A DNA stretch of 64,000 bases, taken from Lacinutrix himadriensis. Lineage in GTDB: Bacteria; Bacteroidota; Bacteroidia; Flavobacteriales; Flavobacteriaceae. The notes under the pieces were generated by a model. That model was given only the letters and a program-made list of their open reading frames with translations. It was not told the DNA's origin and did no database searches. The stretch lies in the NCBI RefSeq assembly GCF_001418105.1, contig NZ_LIQI01000024.1, positions 186,001 to 250,000 on the forward strand. The letters are read 5' to 3'. Each line of letters opens with the position of its first letter. The stretch's first letter is position 1. Positions 54,718-63,300 of the stretch are shown piece by piece. Position numbers and translations under genes: made by a program.

Positions 54718-56769
54718 ATGAAAAAAGACATACTAAAAAAAGGATTTTTAAAACTCTGTACAGCGAAAGCTATGACAGAGTTATACGAAGCTAATTTTAA
54801 GCAAGTTTCAAAATATGTACATGCAACATCACGCGGACACGAAGCGATTCAAATTGCTTTAGGAATGCAGTTATTACCTCAAGATTATGCGTTTCCGTAT
54901 TATAGAGATGACGCCATGTTATTATCATTCGGTTTAGAACCTTATGATTTGATGTTGCAATTGCTAGCTAAAAAAGACGATCCATTTTCTGGAGGAAGAA
55001 CCTATTATGCACATCCTAGTTTAAAGGATGACGATAAGCCAAAAATTCCGCATCAATCTTCTGCAACCGGAATGCAAACTATTCCAGCGACAGGAGTTGC
55101 CATGGGAATGCAATACAAAGAATTACAAGGTTTAGATGATAAAACGCTTAAAGATTTACCGTTTGTGGTTTGTTCTTTAGGAGATGCTTCCGTAACCGAA
55201 GGGGAAATTGCAGAAGCTTTCCAAATGGCAGCTTTAAAACAAATGCCAATCTTATATTTAGTACAAGATAACGGTTGGGATATTAGTGCAAATGCCGCAG
55301 AAACAAGAGCACAAAATGCTTTCGAATACGCACAAGGGTTTAAAGGTCTAGAGGCTATTTCTATTGATGGCGCAAACTTTACGGAAAGTTATGAAACTAT
55401 TGAAAAAGTAATAGAAACTATTCGTAAAGAAAGAAGACCATTTTTGGTGCATGCTAAAGTACCCTTATTAAATCACCATACTTCTGGTGTAAGAATGGAA
55501 TGGTATCGCGATGATTTAGAAGAAGCACGTTCTCGTGATCCGTATCCTGTTTTAAAACAACAATTGATAGCTGCTGGATTTACGGAAACTGAAATGGAAA
55601 CTATAGAAAATTCCGCGAAAGCGAAAGTACAAGCAGACTTCGAAAAAGCATTATTAGCAGAAGATCCGAAACCAGAAGATTTATTTACAAACGATTTTGT
55701 ACCAACGCCAATTACCGAAGAAAAAGGAACGCGTGCGCCAGAAGGAGCAGATAAAGTAGTGATGGTAGATTGTGCTTTATTCGCAGTGGAAGAGTTGATG
55801 AAAAAGCACAAGGAATGCTTGTTGTACGGACAAGATGTAGGTGGAAGACTTGGAGGTGTTTTTAGAGAAGCTGCAACCTTAGCGCAAAAATTTGGAGACG
55901 ATCGCGTTTTTAATACCGCAATTCAAGAAGCATTTATTGTTGGATCTACTGTGGGTATGAGTGCGGTTGGATTGAAACCAATTGTTGAGGTGCAGTTTGC
56001 CGATTATATTTGGCCTGGACTGAATCAATTATTTACAGAAGTAAGTAGAAGTTGTTATTTGTCTAACGGAAAATGGCCAGTAAGTATGATTCTTCGTGTG
56101 CCAATTGGTGCTTACGGAAGTGGCGGACCTTATCATTCGTCTTCCGTAGAAAGTGTGATTACTAATATTCGTGGTATTAAAATAGCGTATCCAAGTAATG
56201 GCGCCGATTTAAAAGGTTTGATGAAAGCGGCATATTATGATCCAAATCCTGTAGTTATTTTAGAACATAAAGGGTTGTATTGGTCTAAAGTTCCGGGAAC
56301 ACAAGGTGCAACATCTGTGGAGCCAAGTGAGGATTATGTATTGCCTTTTGGTAAAGCGTGGGTTTTACAAGAAATTTGGAAACAAGAAAATGTAGAAACA
56401 TTAACCATTGTTACTTACGGAATGGGCGTGCACTGGGCAATGAATGCATCTGAAGAATTAGGAATGCAAGAGCAAATAGAAGTGATCGATTTACGAACTT
56501 TATTTCCTCTGGATGAAGATACCATTATGAAATCGGTGAAGAAAACAGGGAAATGTCTGGTGGTTACCGAAGAGCCTTCTAATAATAGTTTTGCAAGAGC
56601 CTTGTCAGGAAAGATTCAAGAAGAATGTTTTAAGTATCTAGATGCGCCAGTAATTACGATTGGTAGTGAGAATATGCCAGCTATTCCTTTAAATGCAACT
56701 TTAGAGCAAACAATGATTCCTTCTACTGAAAAAGTAAAGGTTAAAATAAACACATTAATTAATTATTAA
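54718..56769 (+). CDS. fused 2-oxo acid dehydrogenase E1 alpha/beta
   Basis: 683 residues from ATG at 54718. The alpha half (1-~330) has a ThDP site GDASVTEG..DNGW. The beta half (about 345-683) has EELMKKHKECLLYGQDVGGR, GLKPIVEVQFADYIWPGLNQL and the C-terminal EEPSNNSFARALSGKIQEECF domain. In Bacteroidota this fusion serves branched-chain or aromatic 2-oxo acids. Preceding E2 gene and the operator at 53212 link it to the paa cluster; an E3 gene is absent and must come from elsewhere. Confidence 0.92.
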   Translation: MKKDILKKGFLKLCTAKAMTELYEANFKQVSKYVHATSRGHEAIQIALGMQLLPQDYAFPYYRDDAMLLSFGLEPYDLMLQLLAKKDDPFSGGRTYYAHPSLKDDDKPKIPHQSSATGMQTIPATGVAMGMQYKELQGLDDKTLKDLPFVVCSLGDASVTEGEIAEAFQMAALKQMPILYLVQDNGWDISANAAETRAQNAFEYAQGFKGLEAISIDGANFTESYETIEKVIETIRKERRPFLVHAKVPLLNHHTSGVRMEWYRDDLEEARSRDPYPVLKQQLIAAGFTETEMETIENSAKAKVQADFEKALLAEDPKPEDLFTNDFVPTPITEEKGTRAPEGADKVVMVDCALFAVEELMKKHKECLLYGQDVGGRLGGVFREAATLAQKFGDDRVFNTAIQEAFIVGSTVGMSAVGLKPIVEVQFADYIWPGLNQLFTEVSRSCYLSNGKWPVSMILRVPIGAYGSGGPYHSSSVESVITNIRGIKIAYPSNGADLKGLMKAAYYDPNPVVILEHKGLYWSKVPGTQGATSVEPSEDYVLPFGKAWVLQEIWKQENVETLTIVTYGMGVHWAMNASEELGMQEQIEVIDLRTLFPLDEDTIMKSVKKTGKCLVVTEEPSNNSFARALSGKIQEECFKYLDAPVITIGSENMPAIPLNATLEQTMIPSTEKVKVKINTLINY

Positions 56770-56846
56770 AAAGGTATAAATTAAATGTATTCTGATTTTC
56801 AATTTATTTTGTATATTGAACTCTTAAATTAATAATTAAATAAAAT

Positions 56847-57203
56847 ATGAAAAAGTACATCTCACTTTTAAGCTTAATAGCTATATTTTTTGTTGGTATG
56901 CAACAAACACAAGCACAGAATGCTAGAGCAAATACATCAGACATTCCTGAAGTTAAAGCTAAACAGCAAACGTATGAGTTACATCAGTTAGTTACATTAT
57001 CAGGAGAGCAGCAAGGTGCTACGTTTAAATTATTTGTTGATCAAATTCAAAACTTAAACGGTTTAGCTGGAAATGATGATATTGCTAGCGTACAAGAAGC
57101 AAAGATGTTTTTACAAGAAAAAACATTAGCTAAATTGAAAGAGATATTGACAGAAAAACAAATGCAAGTTTATTTAAAAGACTTAGAAGCGTCTAAAAAA
57201 TAG
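56847..57203 (+). CDS. small exported helical protein
   Basis: 118 residues. Signal peptide (1-23, ending QAQ). The mature part is all helical with a LTEKQMQVYLKDLEA ending that resembles the Spy/CpxP-type "LT..Q..." pattern seen in small periplasmic proteins of this phylum, but no firm family match. Stands alone, ending in a strong terminator. Confidence 0.75.
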   Translation: MKKYISLLSLIAIFFVGMQQTQAQNARANTSDIPEVKAKQQTYELHQLVTLSGEQQGATFKLFVDQIQNLNGLAGNDDIASVQEAKMFLQEKTLAKLKEILTEKQMQVYLKDLEASKK

Positions 57204-57220
57204 TTTGTTTTAATATTATA

Positions 57221-57260
57221 AATAAAAAAGCCACTCTACATGTAGAGTGGCTTTTTTATT
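57221..57260. terminator. bidirectional terminator, perfect palindrome
   Basis: Two 20-base arms pair without a mismatch: AATAAAAAAGCCACTCTACA (57221-57240) and its exact complement (57241-57260). A and T tracts on both sides serve both the plus-strand gene and the minus-strand DUF4136 gene. Confidence 0.9.
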
Positions 57261-57799
57261 TATAATTGTTGTTGTAAACCTGGAGGATATTTCTCCATGA
57301 TTTTGGTAACAAATTCTTGTATTCGTTCTTCCTTTTTGTTTTGCGATAGATAGCCAGTTCCTTGTCCTTGCCACACTAATTCTTTTTTACTAGCATCGAT
57401 TAAGTCAATATAAAGTATGCCTTCGGTAGATGTAGTTACTGTGTTGTAATTATTCCAGTACCAAGGACTCCATCCCCAACCATAACCATAACGTCCATAG
57501 CCGTTATTATACACGTTTACTTTTTCTCTAGATTTTGTAAAAATACTAACTAGCAGATCTGGGTTTTCCGATTTAGTAAAACCTTTCGCTAATAATTCTG
57601 TTTCAATAGCGCGTAAAATTCTACGTTTGTCTAGATCATTAATTTCTGCTTTGTCAATGCCTGTTTTGTAGAAAGCAAAGGTTTTAAAATCATTAAAATT
57701 CGCTTGTTTGTCATAATCTGTTGCAACTCTAACCGAACTGCAAGAGGTAGCCACTACAAATAAAAGTAGCAACGAGGTGATGGTGAATAGATTTTTCAT
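57260..57799 (-). CDS. DUF4136 lipoprotein
   Basis: 179 residues. Lipobox VVATSCSS with Cys20. DUF4136 pattern: VATDYDKQANFNDFKTFAF, KRRILRAIETELLAKGF, LLVSIFTKSREK, a Gly/Tyr-rich loop and GILYIDLIDASKKELVWQGQGTGYL. Periplasmic or outer-membrane lipoprotein of unknown role. 22 nt after the hutU gene, so probably its transcript. Confidence 0.9.
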   Translation of the reverse strand: MKNLFTITSLLLLFVVATSCSSVRVATDYDKQANFNDFKTFAFYKTGIDKAEINDLDKRRILRAIETELLAKGFTKSENPDLLVSIFTKSREKVNVYNNGYGRYGYGWGWSPWYWNNYNTVTTSTEGILYIDLIDASKKELVWQGQGTGYLSQNKKEERIQEFVTKIMEKYPPGLQQQL

Positions 57800-57821
57800 A
57801 AGAGCTTTTTTTTAAATTTCA

Positions 57822-59801
57822 CTAATTCAATAAAGCATCGTCTACATGATTAGGAAGTGTAACTTTTAAGTTTGGTTCTACTTCCATTGCTCGTCTAATA
57901 GCAAATTCTGCTCCTGAATTTCGTGCCCAACTTCGTCTTGAAATTCCGTTGTTTACGTCCCAGAACAGCATGGATTTTAAACGTTTAGATGCTTCTGTAC
58001 TACCATCAAGAACCATACCAAATCCGCCATTTATAACTTCTCCCCAGCCAACACCACCACCATTGTGAATGCTTACCCAAGTTGCTCCTCTAAAGCTATC
58101 TCCAATCACATTTTGTATCGCCATATCTGCTGTAAATCGGGAGCCATCATAGATATTACTTGTTTCTCTATATGGCGAATCGGTTCCGGAAACATCATGA
58201 TGATCACGACCTAAAACGACATAGCCTATTTTTTCTTTAGCAATAGCATCATTAAAAGCTTGTGCAATTTTCATGCGTCCTTCTGCATCTGCATAAAGTA
58301 TTCTGGCTTGTGAGCCTACCACTAATTTGTTTTCTTGCGCACCTTTAATCCATTGAATATTATCTGCCATTTGTTGTTGAATTTCTTCTGGCGAATTCTT
58401 TTTTATTTCCTCTAGCACCGAACAAGCAATAGCATCTGTTTTTGCTAAATCTTCTGGTTTTCCAGAAGCACATACCCAACGGAATGGTCCAAAACCATAA
58501 TCGAAACACATAGGTCCCATGATATCTTGCACGTAACTTGGGTATCTAAAGTCGATGCCGTTTTCTGCCATAATATCAGCTCCAGCTCGTGAAGCTTCTA
58601 AAAGGAAGGCATTACCATAATCGAAAAAATAAGTTCCTTTTGCAGTATGTTTATTTATGGCTTCTGTATGGCGACAAAGTGTTTTTTGGACTTCTATTTT
58701 AAACTGTTTGGGATTATTAGCCATCATTTCATTGGCATCTTCAAAAGAAATATCTGCAGGATAATAACCTCCAGCCCACGGATTATGAAGTGACGTTTGG
58801 TCGCTTCCTAAGTCAATATGTACGTTTGCTACATCAAATTTTTCCCAGACATCTACAATGTTTCCTAGGTATGCTATGGAAACGGTTTCTTTTTCGGCTT
58901 TCGCTTTATTAACACGAGTAACTAGTTCGTCTAAATTGGTGATTTTTTCGTCTATCCAACCTTGATCTAATCGTACTTGTGTGATTTTAGGATTCACTTC
59001 TGCACAAACGGTAATACAGCCAGCGATGTTTCCTGCTTTTGGTTGCGCACCAGACATGCCTCCTAAACCTGAGGTTACAAAAAGATTTCCTTGTGGTTCC
59101 TTTTTTATTTTTCTAAAACCATTTAAAACGGTAATGGTCGTTCCGTGTACAATTCCTTGCGGTCCAATATACATGAAGCTTCCAGCAGTCATTTGTCCGT
59201 ATTGCGTAACACCAAGCGCGTTGAATTTTTCCCAATCATCTGGTTTCGAATAATTAGGAATCATCATTCCGTTAGTCACTACAACACGTGGTGCATTTTT
59301 ATGACTAGGAAATAACCCCATAGGATGGCCAGAGTACATAGCTAGTGTTTGTTCGTCATTCATTTCTGCCAAGTACTTCATGGTTAGTAGGTATTGTGCC
59401 CAATTAGAAAATACAGCGCCATTACCTCCATAGGTAATTAATTCGTGCGGATGTTGTGCTACAGCATAATCTAAATTATTCTGAATCATCAACATAATAG
59501 CCGCAGCCTGTTTTGTTTTGGCAGGGTACTCTTCAATAGGTCTAGCATACATTTTGTAATCCGGACGCAGACGATACATGTAAATTCTTCCGTAGGTTTC
59601 TAATTCATTTTTAAACTCAGGAAGTAATTCTGCGTGATGATTTTTATTAAAATAACGTAGCGCATTACGAAGTGCTAGTTTTTTTTCTTCAGCAGATAAA
59701 ATAGCTTTACGCTTTGGTGCATGATTTATTTCTGTTTCGTATGCTTTTGGCTGTGGTAATATTTCTGGAATGCCTTCTAATATTTGATTTTTGAATGTCA
59801 T
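57822..59801 (-). CDS. hutU: urocanate hydratase, long form
   Basis: 659 residues, the larger Bacteroidota form (the Proteobacterial enzyme is about 555). NAD-dependent hydration of urocanate in histidine breakdown. GGNGAVFSNW near the N-terminus, VTSGLGGMSGAQPKAG (NAD loop with catalytic segment), FGFGPFRWVCASGK and VSIHNGGGVGWGEV are typical. No other hut genes are in the window. Confidence 0.95.
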   Translation of the reverse strand: MTFKNQILEGIPEILPQPKAYETEINHAPKRKAILSAEEKKLALRNALRYFNKNHHAELLPEFKNELETYGRIYMYRLRPDYKMYARPIEEYPAKTKQAAAIMLMIQNNLDYAVAQHPHELITYGGNGAVFSNWAQYLLTMKYLAEMNDEQTLAMYSGHPMGLFPSHKNAPRVVVTNGMMIPNYSKPDDWEKFNALGVTQYGQMTAGSFMYIGPQGIVHGTTITVLNGFRKIKKEPQGNLFVTSGLGGMSGAQPKAGNIAGCITVCAEVNPKITQVRLDQGWIDEKITNLDELVTRVNKAKAEKETVSIAYLGNIVDVWEKFDVANVHIDLGSDQTSLHNPWAGGYYPADISFEDANEMMANNPKQFKIEVQKTLCRHTEAINKHTAKGTYFFDYGNAFLLEASRAGADIMAENGIDFRYPSYVQDIMGPMCFDYGFGPFRWVCASGKPEDLAKTDAIACSVLEEIKKNSPEEIQQQMADNIQWIKGAQENKLVVGSQARILYADAEGRMKIAQAFNDAIAKEKIGYVVLGRDHHDVSGTDSPYRETSNIYDGSRFTADMAIQNVIGDSFRGATWVSIHNGGGVGWGEVINGGFGMVLDGSTEASKRLKSMLFWDVNNGISRRSWARNSGAEFAIRRAMEVEPNLKVTLPNHVDDALLN

Positions 59802-59815
59802 AATGGTAACCGGCT

Positions 59816-59989
59816 TTACTTTTTGGTGGTTGTTTTTCTTGAAGTTGTGGCGTTATATCCGTAGGGACAATGTCTGCAACCACTTTCGCAACAGTATCCA
59901 CGTTTTAGGTGGTATTGCTCTGTGAAACACTTGTAACCTTCGGGGGTTAGGTAGTAGTCGCCTTCTTCAAGAGGTGTAAATTTCTTCAT
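59816..59989 (-). CDS. DUF5522 small protein
   Basis: 57 residues from ATG at 59989: MKKFTPLEEGDYYLTPEGYK then YHLKRGYCCESGCRHCPYGY. The CC...C.HCP cysteine cluster with preceding YHLKRGYC is the DUF5522 signature, a likely metal-binding site. 14 nt upstream of hutU, so probably co-transcribed. Function unknown. Confidence 0.85.
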   Translation of the reverse strand: MKKFTPLEEGDYYLTPEGYKCFTEQYHLKRGYCCESGCRHCPYGYNATTSRKTTTKK

Positions 59990-59993
59990 ATCA

Positions 59994-60001
59994 CAAATAT
60001 A
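59994..60001 (-). promoter_or_regulatory. -7 element of DUF5522-hutU
   Basis: The minus strand reads TATATTTG (perfect TAnnTTTG) only 4 nt before the DUF5522 ATG, so a leaderless or very short leader transcript would result, or the element serves hutU only. Confidence 0.35.
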
Positions 60002-60036
60002 ATGTAATTTGGATTGATTTTTGAATGGTATAAAAT

Positions 60037-60360
60037 ATGATTTTTATTTCAAAATATATGGTTCCTAAAGGGTACACGGGAATAGCTATTTTTCCTTTTG
60101 TATTTTTAAAATATAGAAGTTTAAAGCGGAATAAAACACTAATTAACCATGAGCAAATTCATTTAAGACAACAATTAGAGCTGTTCCTTATTCCTTTTTA
60201 TTTCTTGTATTTTTTAGAGTTTTTGGTTCGATGGATTTCGTGTAGAAATTGGGAGGAAGCGTATAGGAATATTTCATTTGAAAGAGAAGCTTATATAAAT
60301 GAAAAAGACCTTAATTATTTAAAATCAAGGTCTTTTTGGAATTTTGTAAAGTATTATTAA
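60037..60360 (+). CDS. small membrane protein with HEQIH motif
   Basis: 107 residues. A hydrophobic segment near 14-26 (FPFVFLKY) and a stronger one near 50-68 (ELFLIPFYFLYFLEFLVRW). Between them is NHEQIHLRQQ, an HExxH-like motif, and a conserved-looking FEREAYINEKDLNYLKSRSFWNF end. I recognise a recurrent Flavobacteriaceae family without an assigned role. HExxH suggests a metal site, but no further zincin evidence. Its stop overlaps the convergent neighbour by 3 bp. Confidence 0.75.
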   Translation: MIFISKYMVPKGYTGIAIFPFVFLKYRSLKRNKTLINHEQIHLRQQLELFLIPFYFLYFLEFLVRWISCRNWEEAYRNISFEREAYINEKDLNYLKSRSFWNFVKYY

Positions 60361-63300
60361 GGTTTTAAAACCACTTTCTGAATTTTTTGTTTTCCGTTAG
60401 AAAGTATTGCTTTAACAATAAAAGTTCCTTCCGAGAAATTAGGATTATTAAAACGAATCTCTGAAGCATTAATTTCTGTTTTGTTAATTAGAACTCTTCC
60501 TAAAAGGTCATAAACTATCACTGTGCTGATGTTATCGTTTCCTGATTTTACTTTTATAAAGGAATTATTAGGAGCTATAATTTCTAATCCAGATAATTCA
60601 TAATCTTGGATGCTTAAAGCATTATCGGTATATCTTAATATGAATCTATCATTATAGGTGCCAGCATTTATATTAAAGCTAAACGGATTAACGCGTAAAT
60701 TATGAATGGTGTTGGTATAGGTGTCTTCTATAAAAACAGCTTGGTTGGTATCTTGAAATAATCCATCTAGTGTGTTTATGGCAATGGAATAATTTCCGTT
60801 TTCAGGAATTACTATTCCTAGTGGAACCGTGTCTGTATCTTGAAAAGGAAGTGCTTTACCTTGTATCGCCATTTTCTCTTCTTCCACTACGGAATAGAAT
60901 CGTGTGTTAGTTTCACTTAACTCGTAAGCATCATATAATTTGTCTTTGTTGTTAGTAGCTCCTTCCACATAACCAATTAAAATAGCGTTTGCGGTATTGT
61001 TTGGTGCAATTAGATCTAACCAAATTCTATGTTTCTCCGTGTTTGAAGTACGTTCCGACGCATCATTTGTTCTGTAAAACTGATTGTTATTCAATGTTCC
61101 ATCACGCATGGTGTTATTGAATATAACACTTGAATTTACAGGAGCTGTGTGTTCCATAAGTACAAAGAATGCTTGTCCTGAAGCTATTTTACCATTAAAT
61201 CCTGCAGGATTAGAACCTGTGCTATTATATGCAACATAGTCGTTAGAGTTGTAGTTATATACGTAATCTTGGTAAAATGGATCGTTAGTTGTATTGCTAG
61301 GAGTTTCTAAATGTCTCCAAAGATAAACGGTTCCTTGAATAGCGTTATTTGTATCATCACCAATTACAGACGCATTGGTTGTAATAAAAGTATCTGCCGA
61401 AATTGCGGAAGGATAAGGATTACCAATCAGGTTCCAGTTGTCATCTAGTTTGGTTGCCATAGTGGATCCGCCTCCAGGGTAAACTCCGCTATTGTATGTC
61501 CCTCTTGTAATAGCTTTGGTTATTATTCCATTATTAGGAGTACCCACAAACTCCGGAGTTGAAGGAGTAGGAGTACCGCTTATGTTTCTAATAATATATC
61601 CTTTACCAGGAATCATATTTTCGCTTGTTGCTGACCAATCTCCATAATTACCGCCAATGGTAGGAATCCATTCGTAAATATTAGAAGAACCAGGAGATAC
61701 ATTGGTAACATTAAAACCTTCAACAGGAGAAGACCAATAGATATAATCATAAGAACTAGCTATAGTGGCAGTTCTTTCCATGGTAATATTTCCTGTATTA
61801 TTGTTAGTAGCTACATCTGTTTCTTGAATAAGACTACCTCCAGATTTAATGGTTAAGTCTCCACCTGTTTTTACATTTATCCAATCTGTAACCGTTAAAT
61901 AATTATCTGCGACTACTTCTATAGTTCCTGTGTTATGAACCGTTAGGTTTTTAGCGTATGCTTGGTAACCAAAAGGAGGAAATGGCGTGGTTGTGTTGTT
62001 AGGTACTTTACATGCTTCTCCATCTGGGATAATAACACAATTATCGGGAGTTGGTACTCCTGCAGGTTTCCAGCTAGTAGGATCATTCCAATCAGAACCA
62101 CCTCCTTTAAATACTTTGGAGTTATTGGTAACTAAGATACTGCTGCTTACCGTACAACCGTTAGATAATGTGGTGCTAACAGGAATACTAAAAGTTGCGT
62201 TTTCTAGCTGTGTAAGTGTCGGTTTTACCCATATAGTAGTAGCGGGTGTGTTTGGTGTATAGCTAATTGTACCTGCTGTATCTGTATACGCATCTACTGT
62301 TGTCGTATCATAATCAAAGGCGGTATTTACAGGTTTTTCACCAAATAAATTAATGTCATCTATAGCGATGCCATCACACCATTCTGCGTAATATTCTATT
62401 CTAATTCTTAACGTATTTTCATTGGTATACGCATTTAAATCAAAAGATAAGGTGTCAAAACGAGAGCCAGAAGCAACATCTGTTAGTATGGTTCCTGAAG
62501 GCAACGTTGTATAAGTTGTTCCGCCATCGGTAGAGACCTCTATATTTACATTTTCTAGTGTTGGATTAGTACCATTTGTATAATAACGTGAATGGTACAT
62601 TTTGAAATCTAATGTAAGGTCTAAAAAGTCTGCAGTATTTAATGTAGGTGAAATTAGTTCATTATGTGTAGTATATGTGCCTACATCTGAAGTGGACATA
62701 ACAAATTTGTTGTTTCCAAAACCAGAAGATATGGCAGGAAACCAACCTTGTTCATTAGGAATAAAAACACTTGTTCTGTTTTGCCATTTTGTTTTGTTAT
62801 TAATTGTAGCCCCGTTATTTACAATATTATTAGTTGTAAATACTCCTAAATCACCAGTTTCAAAATCTTCTTGAATTAAATATACGGTTTCTATATCTCC
62901 TTCGGCTGTAAGTTGAATAATTTCATTATCACCACATATAATAGGGGCTGAAGGAGTGAAAGTAACTGTTGGTGTAGGACTTATTTTAGCCTCGATAGGA
63001 GTTCTTACTAAAGATTCGCAGCTTCCATTGGTAGCTGTAATCCAATATGTGTTTGTAGTTGCAAGTGAAGGAGATGTCCAACTTGCAGTTGGTACACCAC
63101 CAGGATTAGTAAAGGTAGGAGCTGGAGATAATGCTGTTCCTCCAGTTTCTGCTGTATAGATATTAAATCCGGTAACTCCAGTTGTTCCAGTAGCATATAA
63201 ATCTACGGTTCCGGTACCACAGCTTTCACCATCTGTTATTGTCGCAATATTAGCATCACAACTTTCTATAACGGTAAATAAATAATCTTCTGTTTCACCG

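Noticed and set aside
59707-59901. Minus-strand 64-codon frame overlapping hutU
   Set aside because: It is out of frame with both hutU and the DUF5522 gene and shows no domain; DUF5522 in the other frame explains the region.
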